64,000 bases of DNA. Source: CAWBVG01 sp963792175. GTDB taxonomy: Bacteria > Acidobacteriota > Vicinamibacteria > Vicinamibacterales > CAVVIG01. The notes below the pieces were generated by a model. The model was not told the DNA's origin and did no database searches. It saw only the letters and a list, made by a program, of their open reading frames with translations. This document shows, one piece after another, positions 55,984 through 63,036 of this stretch. How positions within the stretch are numbered: position 1 is the stretch's first letter; the number at the start of each line of letters is the position of its first letter. The stretch covers positions 186,001 to 250,000 of the forward strand of contig CAWBVG010000042.1 of assembly GCA_963792175.1 (NCBI GenBank), written 5' to 3'. A program made the translations under genes and the position numbers.

Positions 55984-57380
55984 TTCTGCATCAGTTCTAC
56001 CTGAACTGCCTGGCGCACGCGTCGTATCTCGTCGGCGACGAACGCTCGCACATTGCTGCCGTCGTCGACCCGCAGCGCGACATCGATCAGTATCTGGCGT
56101 TCGCGCGCGAACACGACCTGCGGATCGCGCACGTGCTGCTGACCCACCTTCATGCCGATTTCATCGCGGGTCATCTCGAGCTGCGGGATCGCGTCGGCGC
56201 CACGATCTATCTGGGCGCCGCGGCCAAAGCGGAATATGCGTTCACGCCGCTCGCTGACGGCGATGGCATCGAGTTCGGCGCGGTACGGCTGCAGGCGCTC
56301 GAGACCCCTGGACACACGCCGGAGTCGATCTCCATTCTGGTCTTCGATCGCGATCGCAGCGGGACGGACCCGTACGCCGTCCTCACCGGTGACACGCTGT
56401 TTGTCGGCGACGTCGGCCGGCCCGATCTCCGCGTGGCGCTCGGCTGGTCCGCGGCCGACCTCGGCGGCATGCTGTACGAATCGCTCACGAAGAAACTGCT
56501 GCGGCTGCCGGATGCGAGCCTGGTGTACCCGGCGCACGGCGCCGGCTCGCTCTGCGGCAAGGCGATCAGCAAGGAAACCGTGTCGACCATCGGCGAGCAG
56601 CGACAGGTGAACTACGCGCTGCAGCCGATGACCAAGGGCGCGTTCGTGGAGCTCGTCACAGCCGATCAGCCGGACGCGCCGCCCTATTTCACCTACGACG
56701 CCGTCCTGAACAGCAAGGAGCGGCCGACTCTCGACGAGACGCTCGCGCGCGAGTTGAATCCGATGACGCTCGATCAGGTGCTGGCGCTGCAGGACGTCGG
56801 CGGCCAACTGCTCGACACCCGCGATCCGGCCGAATTCGCGGCCGCGCATCTGCGAGGAAGCATCAACATCGGCCTCGTCGGCCAGTACGCCACCTGGGCG
56901 GGAACCATCCTGAGCCGCGAGCGGCCGATCGTGATCATTGCCGACCCCGGGCGCGAGGGCGAATCGGCGGTTCGGCTCGGCCGCATCGGCTTCGATCACG
57001 TCGTCGGCTACCTGAAGGGCGGCCTGCATAGCGTCGGATCGCGCGCCGATCTGACGGCGACGACCGAGCGTGTCAGTGCGCCGGTGGCCGCCGAACGCGT
57101 CGCGCACGGAGAGGCGATTCTCGTCGACGTGCGGGCGCCCGGCGAGCGGGAACAGAAGCACATCGCCGGCAGCGTCGCGCTGCCGCTCAACCACCTCGCG
57201 GAGCGCGCGGGGGAACTGCCACGCGATCGTCCCCTGCTGGTTCACTGTGCCGGCGGCTACCGCTCGTCGATTGCGGCCAGCCTTCTGCAGCGCCTCGGCT
57301 TCGCGCGGGTCAGCGAGATGGCGGGCGGTCTGGCGGCGTGGGAAGCTGCGAAACTTCCGCTGGAGCCTAACCCCCGCTGA
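55980..57380 (+). CDS. Persulfide dioxygenase-like MBL protein with two rhodanese domains
   Basis: 466 aa. The N-terminal MBL (ETHE1/BlrB type) has LLTHLHADFIAGHLEL, LETPGHTPESISI, LTGDTLFVGDVGRPD and YPAHGAGSLCG, oxidising glutathione or bacillithiol persulfide to sulfite. The first rhodanese domain (LLDTRDPAEFAAAHLRGSIN) ends RPIVIIADPGREGES, with Asp replacing the catalytic Cys, so it is probably inactive. The second (ILVDVRAPGEREQKHIAGSV) ends LLVHCAGGYRSSIAA with the active Cys. This three-domain order is common in bacteria handling sulfide or sulfane sulfur. ATG 55980 overlaps the preceding stop. Confidence 0.94.
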   Translation: MILHQFYLNCLAHASYLVGDERSHIAAVVDPQRDIDQYLAFAREHDLRIAHVLLTHLHADFIAGHLELRDRVGATIYLGAAAKAEYAFTPLADGDGIEFGAVRLQALETPGHTPESISILVFDRDRSGTDPYAVLTGDTLFVGDVGRPDLRVALGWSAADLGGMLYESLTKKLLRLPDASLVYPAHGAGSLCGKAISKETVSTIGEQRQVNYALQPMTKGAFVELVTADQPDAPPYFTYDAVLNSKERPTLDETLARELNPMTLDQVLALQDVGGQLLDTRDPAEFAAAHLRGSINIGLVGQYATWAGTILSRERPIVIIADPGREGESAVRLGRIGFDHVVGYLKGGLHSVGSRADLTATTERVSAPVAAERVAHGEAILVDVRAPGEREQKHIAGSVALPLNHLAERAGELPRDRPLLVHCAGGYRSSIAASLLQRLGFARVSEMAGGLAAWEAAKLPLEPNPR

Positions 57381-58136
57381 TTACAGCCGCGCGCTGAGAC
57401 GCGCGTAGCCGGCGCGGCTGACCGGCAGCTTTCGACCATCGGACAGCACGGCGAGCCGGTTCTCGCGCTCGTCGGTCTCGACTCGCGCGAGCCGGTCGAG
57501 GTTCAGTAAATACGAGCGGTGAATCCGCACGAACTTCGCCGGATCGAGCGCCGCTTCCGCTTGCGCCAGCGTCTGATCCTTCAAGTAGTCCCTGCCGTCG
57601 CAGCGAAACGACACGTAGTCGTCCTGTGCCTGCACGTAGTCGATTTTCTCCATCGACAGGACGTGCACCCGCGAGCCGTCCCGGACCAGCACTCGGCCGG
57701 CCTGGCCCGCGTGCGCCCGCGCCTCGCTGACGATCTCGTGCGTCGGCAGCCGTTCGCCGCGCTGCAATCGCTCGCGCGTGCGCGCCAGCGCCTCGGCAAG
57801 CCGTTCGGCGCTGAACGGCTTCAGCAGGTAGTCGACCGCGTGGACCTCGAAGGCGCGGAGGGCGTACTGATCGTACGCGGTCGTGAACACGACCGCGACG
57901 TCGCGGCCGACCAGCTCGAGCACCTCGAACCCATCAAGCTTGGGCATCTGGACGTCGAGAAACAGCAGATCAGGATGGAGCTCCGAGACCACCTTCACCG
58001 CCTCGAAGCCGTTCTGGCATTCGGCGACGATGTCGACGTCGGCTGACGCGGTCAGATACTCGCGCAACACGGAGCGCGCCAGCGCCTCGTCGTCCACGAT
58101 CGCGACACGGAGACGGGACGAAGGCGCTTCAGTCAT
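57381..58136 (-). CDS. LytR/AlgR-family response regulator (receiver plus LytTR)
   Basis: 251 aa from ATG 58136, which overlaps the kinase stop by 8 nt. The receiver domain (residues 10-125) has the acidic pair VAIVDDEALAR, phospho-Asp DLLFLDVQMPKLDGFE, Thr VVFTTAYDQYA and Lys YLLKPFSAERL. The LytTR DNA-binding domain (residues about 150-250) reads IDYVQAQDDYVSFRC, TLAQAEAALDPAKFVRIHRSYLLNL (partly quoted) and LAVLSDGRKLPVSR. It pairs with the LytS-type kinase and likely controls the LiaF-like operon it belongs to. Confidence 0.94.
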   Translation of the reverse strand: MTEAPSSRLRVAIVDDEALARSVLREYLTASADVDIVAECQNGFEAVKVVSELHPDLLFLDVQMPKLDGFEVLELVGRDVAVVFTTAYDQYALRAFEVHAVDYLLKPFSAERLAEALARTRERLQRGERLPTHEIVSEARAHAGQAGRVLVRDGSRVHVLSMEKIDYVQAQDDYVSFRCDGRDYLKDQTLAQAEAALDPAKFVRIHRSYLLNLDRLARVETDERENRLAVLSDGRKLPVSRAGYARLSARL

Positions 58137-59235
58137 CGGTGAGGCAGGGCATCGCCAGCTCGACGCGGTAGCACGTGTCATCGGCGCGGGTGTCGAGGCG
58201 GGCATCGGCGCCGAACATGGCTATCAGCCGCTGGCGGACGTTCTCGAGGCCGACGCCCCGGTGCCCGGACCGTGGCGAGTCGGTATCGCGCGGGTTCTCG
58301 ATGGCAATCGACAGGTGCCGGTCACGGCGCGAGACATCGAGCCGAATGACACCGCCCTCCAGCAATCCGGCAATGCCGTGCGTCACCGCGTTCTCGACGA
58401 GCGGTTGCAGCAGCAGCGGCGGGACACGGCATTGCGCGGCGGCGCCGTCGACATGGCGCTCGACCCGCAGCCGATCGCCGAACCGCACCTGCTCGATGCC
58501 GAGGAAGCGGTCGGTCAGCGCGAGTTCCTCGACGAGCGGAATCCGGTCGCGGGAGCTGATGTTCAACGTGTCACGCAGGAAATCGGCGAGGAGCACGCAC
58601 ATCCGGCGCGCGCCCGCGGGATCGACCGCGGTCAGCGCGCTGATGGAGTTCAGGCTGTTGAACAGGAAATGCGGGTCGAGTTGCGCGCGCAACGCCCGGA
58701 GCTCGGCTTCGCGCGCGAGGACCTCCATCCGCAGTTGCCGCTGCTCCGCTTGCCGCGCGAGCTCGAACGCGAGCAGCAGGTAGTGCACCGTCAGCGCGAG
58801 CAGGAACAGCAGCACGCCGGCGGCGAACAGAAGCGGGTCGTGGCCGGCGTAGCGGTCCGCCGATTCGGCGAAGAACGGAATCGCGACCAGCGCCGAGACC
58901 CACAGGCGCATCAGTTCGACCCACAATCCGCTCGCGATGACGGCGGCGAGGGCCGACGACGACAGCACGCGCAGCACGCCACTGCCGCCTCCGCCCGCAC
59001 GGCCTTGAGGGCCGGGCTTCGGCGGGCCAGGCGAAGTCAGCGGCGTGGCGCGGCAGACATACCAGGCGGACAGACACGCGAAGCCATAGACCAGGCACAT
59101 CGGCAGAAGCAGCGCGAGCGCCTCCAGCCAGCTGAGGCCCTGGCGCGTCAGCGCCGCGGCGAGCAGAACGGCGACGATCAGCCAGGCGGCAAGATACGTC
59201 GTCAGCCGTTCGGCGCGCGCGAGAATCGGATGCAT
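58129..59235 (-). CDS. LytS-like sensor histidine kinase
   Basis: 368 aa. There are four or more membrane helices (LTTYLAAWLIVAVLLAAALT, LEALALLLPMCLVYGFACLS, SALAAVIASGLWVELMRL, LLFAAGVLLFLLALTVHYLL), then a short coiled coil and the HisKA_3-like His_kinase box LRAQLDPHFLFNSLNSISAL with the phospho-acceptor His. The HATPase domain has LLQPLVENAVTHGI and GHRGVGLENVRQRL. Between helices 2 and 3 is a Gly/Pro-rich cytoplasmic insertion (PGPPKPGPQGRAGGGGSG) encoded by repeat-like GC-rich DNA. It is cotranscribed with its response regulator and a LiaF-like gene. Confidence 0.93.
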   Translation of the reverse strand: MHPILARAERLTTYLAAWLIVAVLLAAALTRQGLSWLEALALLLPMCLVYGFACLSAWYVCRATPLTSPGPPKPGPQGRAGGGGSGVLRVLSSSALAAVIASGLWVELMRLWVSALVAIPFFAESADRYAGHDPLLFAAGVLLFLLALTVHYLLLAFELARQAEQRQLRMEVLAREAELRALRAQLDPHFLFNSLNSISALTAVDPAGARRMCVLLADFLRDTLNISSRDRIPLVEELALTDRFLGIEQVRFGDRLRVERHVDGAAAQCRVPPLLLQPLVENAVTHGIAGLLEGGVIRLDVSRRDRHLSIAIENPRDTDSPRSGHRGVGLENVRQRLIAMFGADARLDTRADDTCYRVELAMPCLTDD

Positions 59236-59238
59236 CGA

Positions 59239-59940
59239 TTAGTTGCGCACTTCGAGTCCGCCCATCATCACGAATCCGCGCAGGCGGAGGCGCGGCGCGG
59301 ACGGGTCGGCCGGATGGCGCGTCTTGTCCTCGTATCCTCCCATAAGCGGGACCACGTCGACGATGACGTGCCACGTCTCGGGCGTGACGATCTCGAAGCC
59401 GCCCATGACCGCGAGGATGTCGACGACCGCTTCCGGCCCGGACATCTTGGCCTCGCGCAAATCGAGCTTCCCGCCGCCCATGAACGCGGTGATGTCGGCG
59501 CCCTGGAATCCCTCCGCTGTGACCCGTCGATCCACGCCGCCCAGCACCGCCAGGGCCGACAGACGAGCCGAGGAATCTGTCACGCCGGACGGTCCCGCCG
59601 CGGTCATGGACCGCACCATGATCCAGACGCCGACCGCGACCAGCAACAGCGGCCAGAAGCGGAGGCCACTGGAGATGAGGTGCAGCCGCTCGCCGAGCAG
59701 CACGCTGCCGAACACGATCCAGATCGATCCGCCAATCATGGTGCCGATCGAGCGCGCCTGTACCAACTGCGAGATACCAATCACCAGGAAGATCGCCGGC
59801 CAGTAGCGCAGCACCTCGCGCGCGCGCAGGATCTGCAGGTTGTCGAGCGTGAAGAGCACACCGAGCGCCGCGAGCAGCAGCCCCGCGAACAGCTGCGACG
59901 TCAGCCTGATCCGCGGCGCCGAAGATTCAGTGATGGTCAT
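59239..59940 (-). CDS. LiaF-like membrane protein (LiaI-LiaF TM region plus DUF2154-like C-terminus)
   Basis: 233 aa. Four membrane helices lie in the first 110 residues (LFAGLLLAALGVLFTLDNLQI, YWPAIFLVIGISQLV, GGSIWIVFGSVLLG, FWPLLLVAVGVWIMV). A soluble beta-rich domain follows with repeated LGGVDRRVTAEGFQGADITAF, FMGGGKLDLREAKM, MGGFEIVTPETWHV and MGGLEV units, as in LiaF/VraT C-termini. In Firmicutes LiaF restrains the LiaRS system; here a LytS/LytR pair follows, so an analogous negative role is possible (inference). The ATG lies 15 nt after the small gene upstream. Confidence 0.86.
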   Translation of the reverse strand: MTITESSAPRIRLTSQLFAGLLLAALGVLFTLDNLQILRAREVLRYWPAIFLVIGISQLVQARSIGTMIGGSIWIVFGSVLLGERLHLISSGLRFWPLLLVAVGVWIMVRSMTAAGPSGVTDSSARLSALAVLGGVDRRVTAEGFQGADITAFMGGGKLDLREAKMSGPEAVVDILAVMGGFEIVTPETWHVIVDVVPLMGGYEDKTRHPADPSAPRLRLRGFVMMGGLEVRN

Positions 59941-59955
59941 GGTTCACCCGAAGTG

Positions 59956-60162
59956 TCAGAGATACCGCAGGACCGCCGCCAGCACGTGCGCGACGGCACT
60001 CGCCATCGCCTCCAGGACCGGCATCAGGTCCCTGTCGCTGACCGCACCCGCCACGGTCAGCGGCTGAGTCAGGAGCAGCCACGTGATGAACGCCGCGGCG
60101 GCCGACGTCCCGAGGGCCACCAGCGAAGAAACCGTCAACACCGTCTCGCCTGTTCGTGTCAT
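59956..60162 (-). CDS. Small single-pass membrane protein
   Basis: 68 aa from ATG 60162, with GGAG eight nt upstream. One clear membrane helix (LVALGTSAAAAFITWLLLTQPLTV) is followed by a short amphipathic helix (LMPVLEAMASAVAHVLAAVLRYL). I do not recognise it; similar short proteins sit next to LiaF/PspC-type genes in other bacteria. It appears to be the first gene of the LiaF-LytS-LytR operon. Confidence 0.65.
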   Translation of the reverse strand: MTRTGETVLTVSSLVALGTSAAAAFITWLLLTQPLTVAGAVSDRDLMPVLEAMASAVAHVLAAVLRYL

Positions 60163-60338
60163 GGCGCGCGCTCCGTTCCGTCCGACCACGCATGACAATA
60201 CGGGACCGGACGCGCGCCGGACGGGGCCTTTCGGTGAACGGGGGGTATTTCCCGGTCAAAGGTGGAAAACCCGGACCGAGGCGGCGAGTGGGGTGCTTGG
60301 GGACGGAGGTCTCTAGCGGGGACGGAGGTCGTCGGCGC
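60163..60338. repeat. Intergenic region with GGGGACGGAGGT direct repeats and a hairpin
   Basis: Two copies of GGGGACGGAGGT lie at 60299-60310 and 60318-60329. Immediately after is CGGCGCT-C-AGCGCCG (60332-60346), a hairpin including the stop codon of the acetamidase gene that may end its transcript. Toward 60165-60290, on the minus strand, TTTGACC and CCGTTCACC words could be part of the operon promoter or a LytTR site, but I cannot define one. Confidence 0.5.
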
Positions 60339-61319
60339 TCAGCGCCGCGGCAGCGTGGACTTGCGGATCTTGGCGACGACGGTGAAATTTGGATCGACGA
60401 CGTTGGCGATTTCGTACTCAGTGGCCTGCCCCATGAACGCCTGCGCGCCGCGTTCGGTGAAGCCATAGTCGGCCATCAGCCACCGCTGCAGTTCGCTCGT
60501 CGCGTGCTGGAAGGCCTCGAGCAGCGGACGGGCGCTGCCGAGGACCATGATGTGGGTGTCCTGCTCGAGCCGAGGCCAGCCAATCGCCTTCTTCTTGATC
60601 AAGTCGACGGTGAACTCGACGTCCAGCGACGTCTCGAGCCCGGTGCCCGCCACTTCCCCTTCGCCTTGACGGGCATGGCCGTCGCCGAGAAACAACAGCG
60701 CGCCAGGCTCGTTGACCGGCAGCATCAGCTTCACGCCGGCGCCCATGAACGCGTAGTCCATGTTGCCGCCGAACGCGCCAGGCGCGGCGGTCGAAATCGC
60801 TTCCTTGCGCGCCGGCGCGACGCCGACGCAACCAAGCATCGGCCGCAGCGGCAGCTCGATGCCGCCCGGCTGCACGTCCGTCTGATCCAGCCGCGCGACG
60901 GCGCGCGCCTTGTCGATGGTCCAGGTCAGGCGCTTCGCGTCCCGGTCGACACGCGCGGCAATCGCTGCCGGATCGACGGTGTAGGGCGAGAGCAGGCTCC
61001 CGGAATACGCGATCGCCCGATTCGTTTCCAGCTTCTCGATCGAGACGACCAGCACATCACCCGGCTCGGCGCCGTCGATATAGAACGGTCCGGTCTGCGG
61101 ATTCGGTCCGGTGCCGACCTGCTTGCCGTTCCAGTCGACGCCCGCGGCGTCAATCGTCTTGGTGACGACGCGATCGCCGGGCTTGACGTGGAGCGCGGGC
61201 GGATGCGCGAACGAGTATGTGTTGTAGAACTGCTGCGGGACGAAGCGATGCGTCTCGGCGGCGACGCGGACGGACGCCCCGACCGACAGAGCGATGACGA
61301 TCAGGGACAGACGATTCAT
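60339..61319 (-). CDS. Acetamidase/formamidase family protein, exported
   Basis: 326 aa with a signal peptide (MNRLSLIVIALSVGASVRVA). The FmdA/AmdA fold is seen as HVKPGDRVVTKTIDAAGVDW, NPQTGPFYIDGAEPGDVLVV, PMLGCVGVAPARKEAIST, GAFGGNMDYAFMGAGVKLML and LLFLGDGHARQGEGEVAGTG, the metal and substrate-binding segments of this family. C-terminal LMADYGFTERGAQAFMGQAT also matches. Cytosolic homologues hydrolyse formamide or acetamide; the exported form's substrate is unknown. ATG 61319 is chosen because the longer upstream frame crosses the palindromic repeat. Confidence 0.88.
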   Translation of the reverse strand: MNRLSLIVIALSVGASVRVAAETHRFVPQQFYNTYSFAHPPALHVKPGDRVVTKTIDAAGVDWNGKQVGTGPNPQTGPFYIDGAEPGDVLVVSIEKLETNRAIAYSGSLLSPYTVDPAAIAARVDRDAKRLTWTIDKARAVARLDQTDVQPGGIELPLRPMLGCVGVAPARKEAISTAAPGAFGGNMDYAFMGAGVKLMLPVNEPGALLFLGDGHARQGEGEVAGTGLETSLDVEFTVDLIKKKAIGWPRLEQDTHIMVLGSARPLLEAFQHATSELQRWLMADYGFTERGAQAFMGQATEYEIANVVDPNFTVVAKIRKSTLPRR

Positions 61320-61342
61320 CGCGATCTCCCGCCACAGCGGGG

Positions 61343-61394
61343 TCAGATCTTGATTCTCAGCACAATGCATCAAATCAAGATCTGACCCCGTCTC
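61343..61394. repeat. REP-like palindrome with 18-bp perfect arms (CGGGGTCAGATCTTGATT)
   Basis: CGGGGTCAGATCTTGATT (left) and its exact reverse complement AATCAAGATCTGACCCCG (right) flank a 17-nt spacer containing CATCAA/CAATGC. The GGGGTCAG/CTGACCCC ends resemble REP-type palindromes mobilised by RAYT transposases (family knowledge, recalled). It lies between the DinB gene stop and the acetamidase start and could also act as a transcription terminator for the DinB transcript. Confidence 0.85.
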
Positions 61395-61402
61395 GGCTTC
61401 TT

Positions 61403-61909
61403 TCAGGTGCGCGCTGCGAACGGGTTTTCGTCGGCGCTCGGACCGTAGATCGACGGAACGGCCACGTCGAGCAGCCGCAGGTACACCGACAACTGCCCGC
61501 GGTGATGAATCCAGTGATTCATGATCAGCACCCGCGTCAACGCCGACTTCGGCATCGTCATCAGCGTGTTGCCGCCGGCCTTGGCGGTCCACGTGCCCTG
61601 CAGCCCCTCGTCGCCCAGCTTGCCGAGCGTCTCCTTCACCGTCTGCACGCCCGCGTCATGCGCCGCCAGGATGTCGGCGGTCGAGGCAGGGGCCGGCGGT
61701 TTCTCGCCAGTGAAGGTGGTCTCGCCCTGCGCGCACCACCCGGCGATCACCCCAGGGCTCGCGGCGACGTGCAGCGCCAGATCTCCGAGCGACATCGATT
61801 TGGGATGCGGCTTCCACGACAACTTGTCGGTCGGTACACGTTCGAGCACACGGCGCGTCGTGCCGGCCTCGTTGTCGAATTCCTGAAGAACGGCGGAACA
61901 CATGGACAT
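61403..61909 (-). CDS. DinB-family protein
   Basis: 168 aa four-helix bundle of the DinB/YfiT superfamily. Metal-binding His positions are visible as LGDLALHVAASPGVI and LIMNHWIHHRGQLSVYLRLL, the family hallmark HHRGQ near residue 135. The start MSMCSAVLQEFDNEAGTTRR and KLSWKPHPKSMSLG are typical. Members are thiol-dependent S-transferases or damage-induced proteins; which applies is unknown. The palindrome lies 8 bp downstream. Confidence 0.93.
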   Translation of the reverse strand: MSMCSAVLQEFDNEAGTTRRVLERVPTDKLSWKPHPKSMSLGDLALHVAASPGVIAGWCAQGETTFTGEKPPAPASTADILAAHDAGVQTVKETLGKLGDEGLQGTWTAKAGGNTLMTMPKSALTRVLIMNHWIHHRGQLSVYLRLLDVAVPSIYGPSADENPFAART

Positions 61910-61946
61910 GACGGAACCTCCTGACTTTGGAACCTCAGATACTACC

Positions 61947-63023
61947 TTACGACTTCGGCTTCACGGCAAACGGACCCACCGTCGGCTTCGGCTGCGTGTT
62001 GGCGAGCGCACCGAGTTCGTCCTTCACGCCGCGCGCAATCGCGGCCGTCTCGCTGCCCGCCTGGAAGCAGGTGAAGTCGGGACGGTCGCGCCACGCGAAC
62101 GGCCCGCACAACCGCACCTTGGCCTTGATGGCCGCGTCGTGCACGATGTTGATCGCGCGCTCGTAGTCGGGCGTGCCCTGACGGAAGCCCGAGAAGTTGC
62201 CGAGATCGCCGCTGGCCGCGAACACCGCCGTCACGCCCGGCACCTTCGCGATCTCGTCGGCGTTCTTCAGGCCTTCGAGCGTCTCGATCATGAGAATCAG
62301 CACGACGTTGTCGTTGATCGTCTGCCGATAGCCGCCGGGCACGCCGCCCCACATATTGCCGTCGAACGCCTGCCCGCCGCCGTTGCTGCGCTTGCCAAGC
62401 GGCGGGAAGTAGGTCCAGTTGCGCGCCTCGATGGCTTCTTCAAGGGTGTCCACGGTCGGGACGACGACGACCAGCGCGCCGGCGTCGAGCGCGTGCTGGA
62501 TTTCGCGCTCGTCGGTGTACGCGACCCGCACCCCCGGCACCGCGGTCGCGTTCGGACAGGTGCGCCACATCCGCGCCGCGGCGCCCCAGTCGCGGTCGTT
62601 GTGCTGCATCTCGGTCCAGATGAAGTCGTAGCCGGCGTTCGCCATCGCGCAGTAGGTCGCCGGATCGGTCGCGCTGAAGACCGTGCCGCCGGTGACCTTG
62701 CCACCCTGCATCATCTTCAGTTTGACCGGATTCCAGATCTGCGACCCGGCGGGCGGATCGAATGCGGGTCCGTACTTCCAGTTCGCCATATTGAACACAC
62801 CCTGGTTCATCGCCCCGGCGGGCGCGACGTTGCGGGCGTTGCTGTCGCGGCCGGCGGGCGCGGCGAGTGGAAACTGCAAGGTGCCGGCGTTCGCGTTGTT
62901 CGCGTACGGATCGGCGGTCGGCGGCGGCTGTTGCGGCGGCGGTTGCGGATTCTGTGTCTGGGCGCCGAAGGTGACGACACCCAGCAGCACGAACAGCACG
63001 GCGTAGAAACGCAGATGCTTCAC
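61947..63023 (-). CDS. Exported HpcH/HpaI-type aldolase/citrate lyase family protein
   Basis: 358 aa from GTG 63023 with GGGAGG upstream. A signal peptide (FYAVLFVLLGVVTFGAQTQ) is followed by a Pro/Gln linker (PQPPPQQPPPTADPY), unusual for this normally cytosolic enzyme. The barrel has GGTVFSATDPATYCAMANAG, FIWTEMQHNDRDW (metal Glu zone), ALVVVVPTVDTLEEAIEARN, LILMIETLEGLKNADEIAKV (Glu) and FAASGDLGNFSGF (Asp). It cleaves or forms 2-keto acids in cytosolic relatives. It is downstream of an Ldh2-type dehydrogenase with the same polarity and a 13-bp gap. Confidence 0.88.
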   Translation of the reverse strand: MKHLRFYAVLFVLLGVVTFGAQTQNPQPPPQQPPPTADPYANNANAGTLQFPLAAPAGRDSNARNVAPAGAMNQGVFNMANWKYGPAFDPPAGSQIWNPVKLKMMQGGKVTGGTVFSATDPATYCAMANAGYDFIWTEMQHNDRDWGAAARMWRTCPNATAVPGVRVAYTDEREIQHALDAGALVVVVPTVDTLEEAIEARNWTYFPPLGKRSNGGGQAFDGNMWGGVPGGYRQTINDNVVLILMIETLEGLKNADEIAKVPGVTAVFAASGDLGNFSGFRQGTPDYERAINIVHDAAIKAKVRLCGPFAWRDRPDFTCFQAGSETAAIARGVKDELGALANTQPKPTVGPFAVKPKS

Positions 63024-63036
63024 GGTCAACCTCCCT

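Noticed and set aside
57883..60195. 770-codon plus-strand frame opposite LytS/LytR/LiaF genes
   Set aside because: Shadow frame with Arg-, Gln- and Glu-rich noise; the minus strand holds four well-supported genes.
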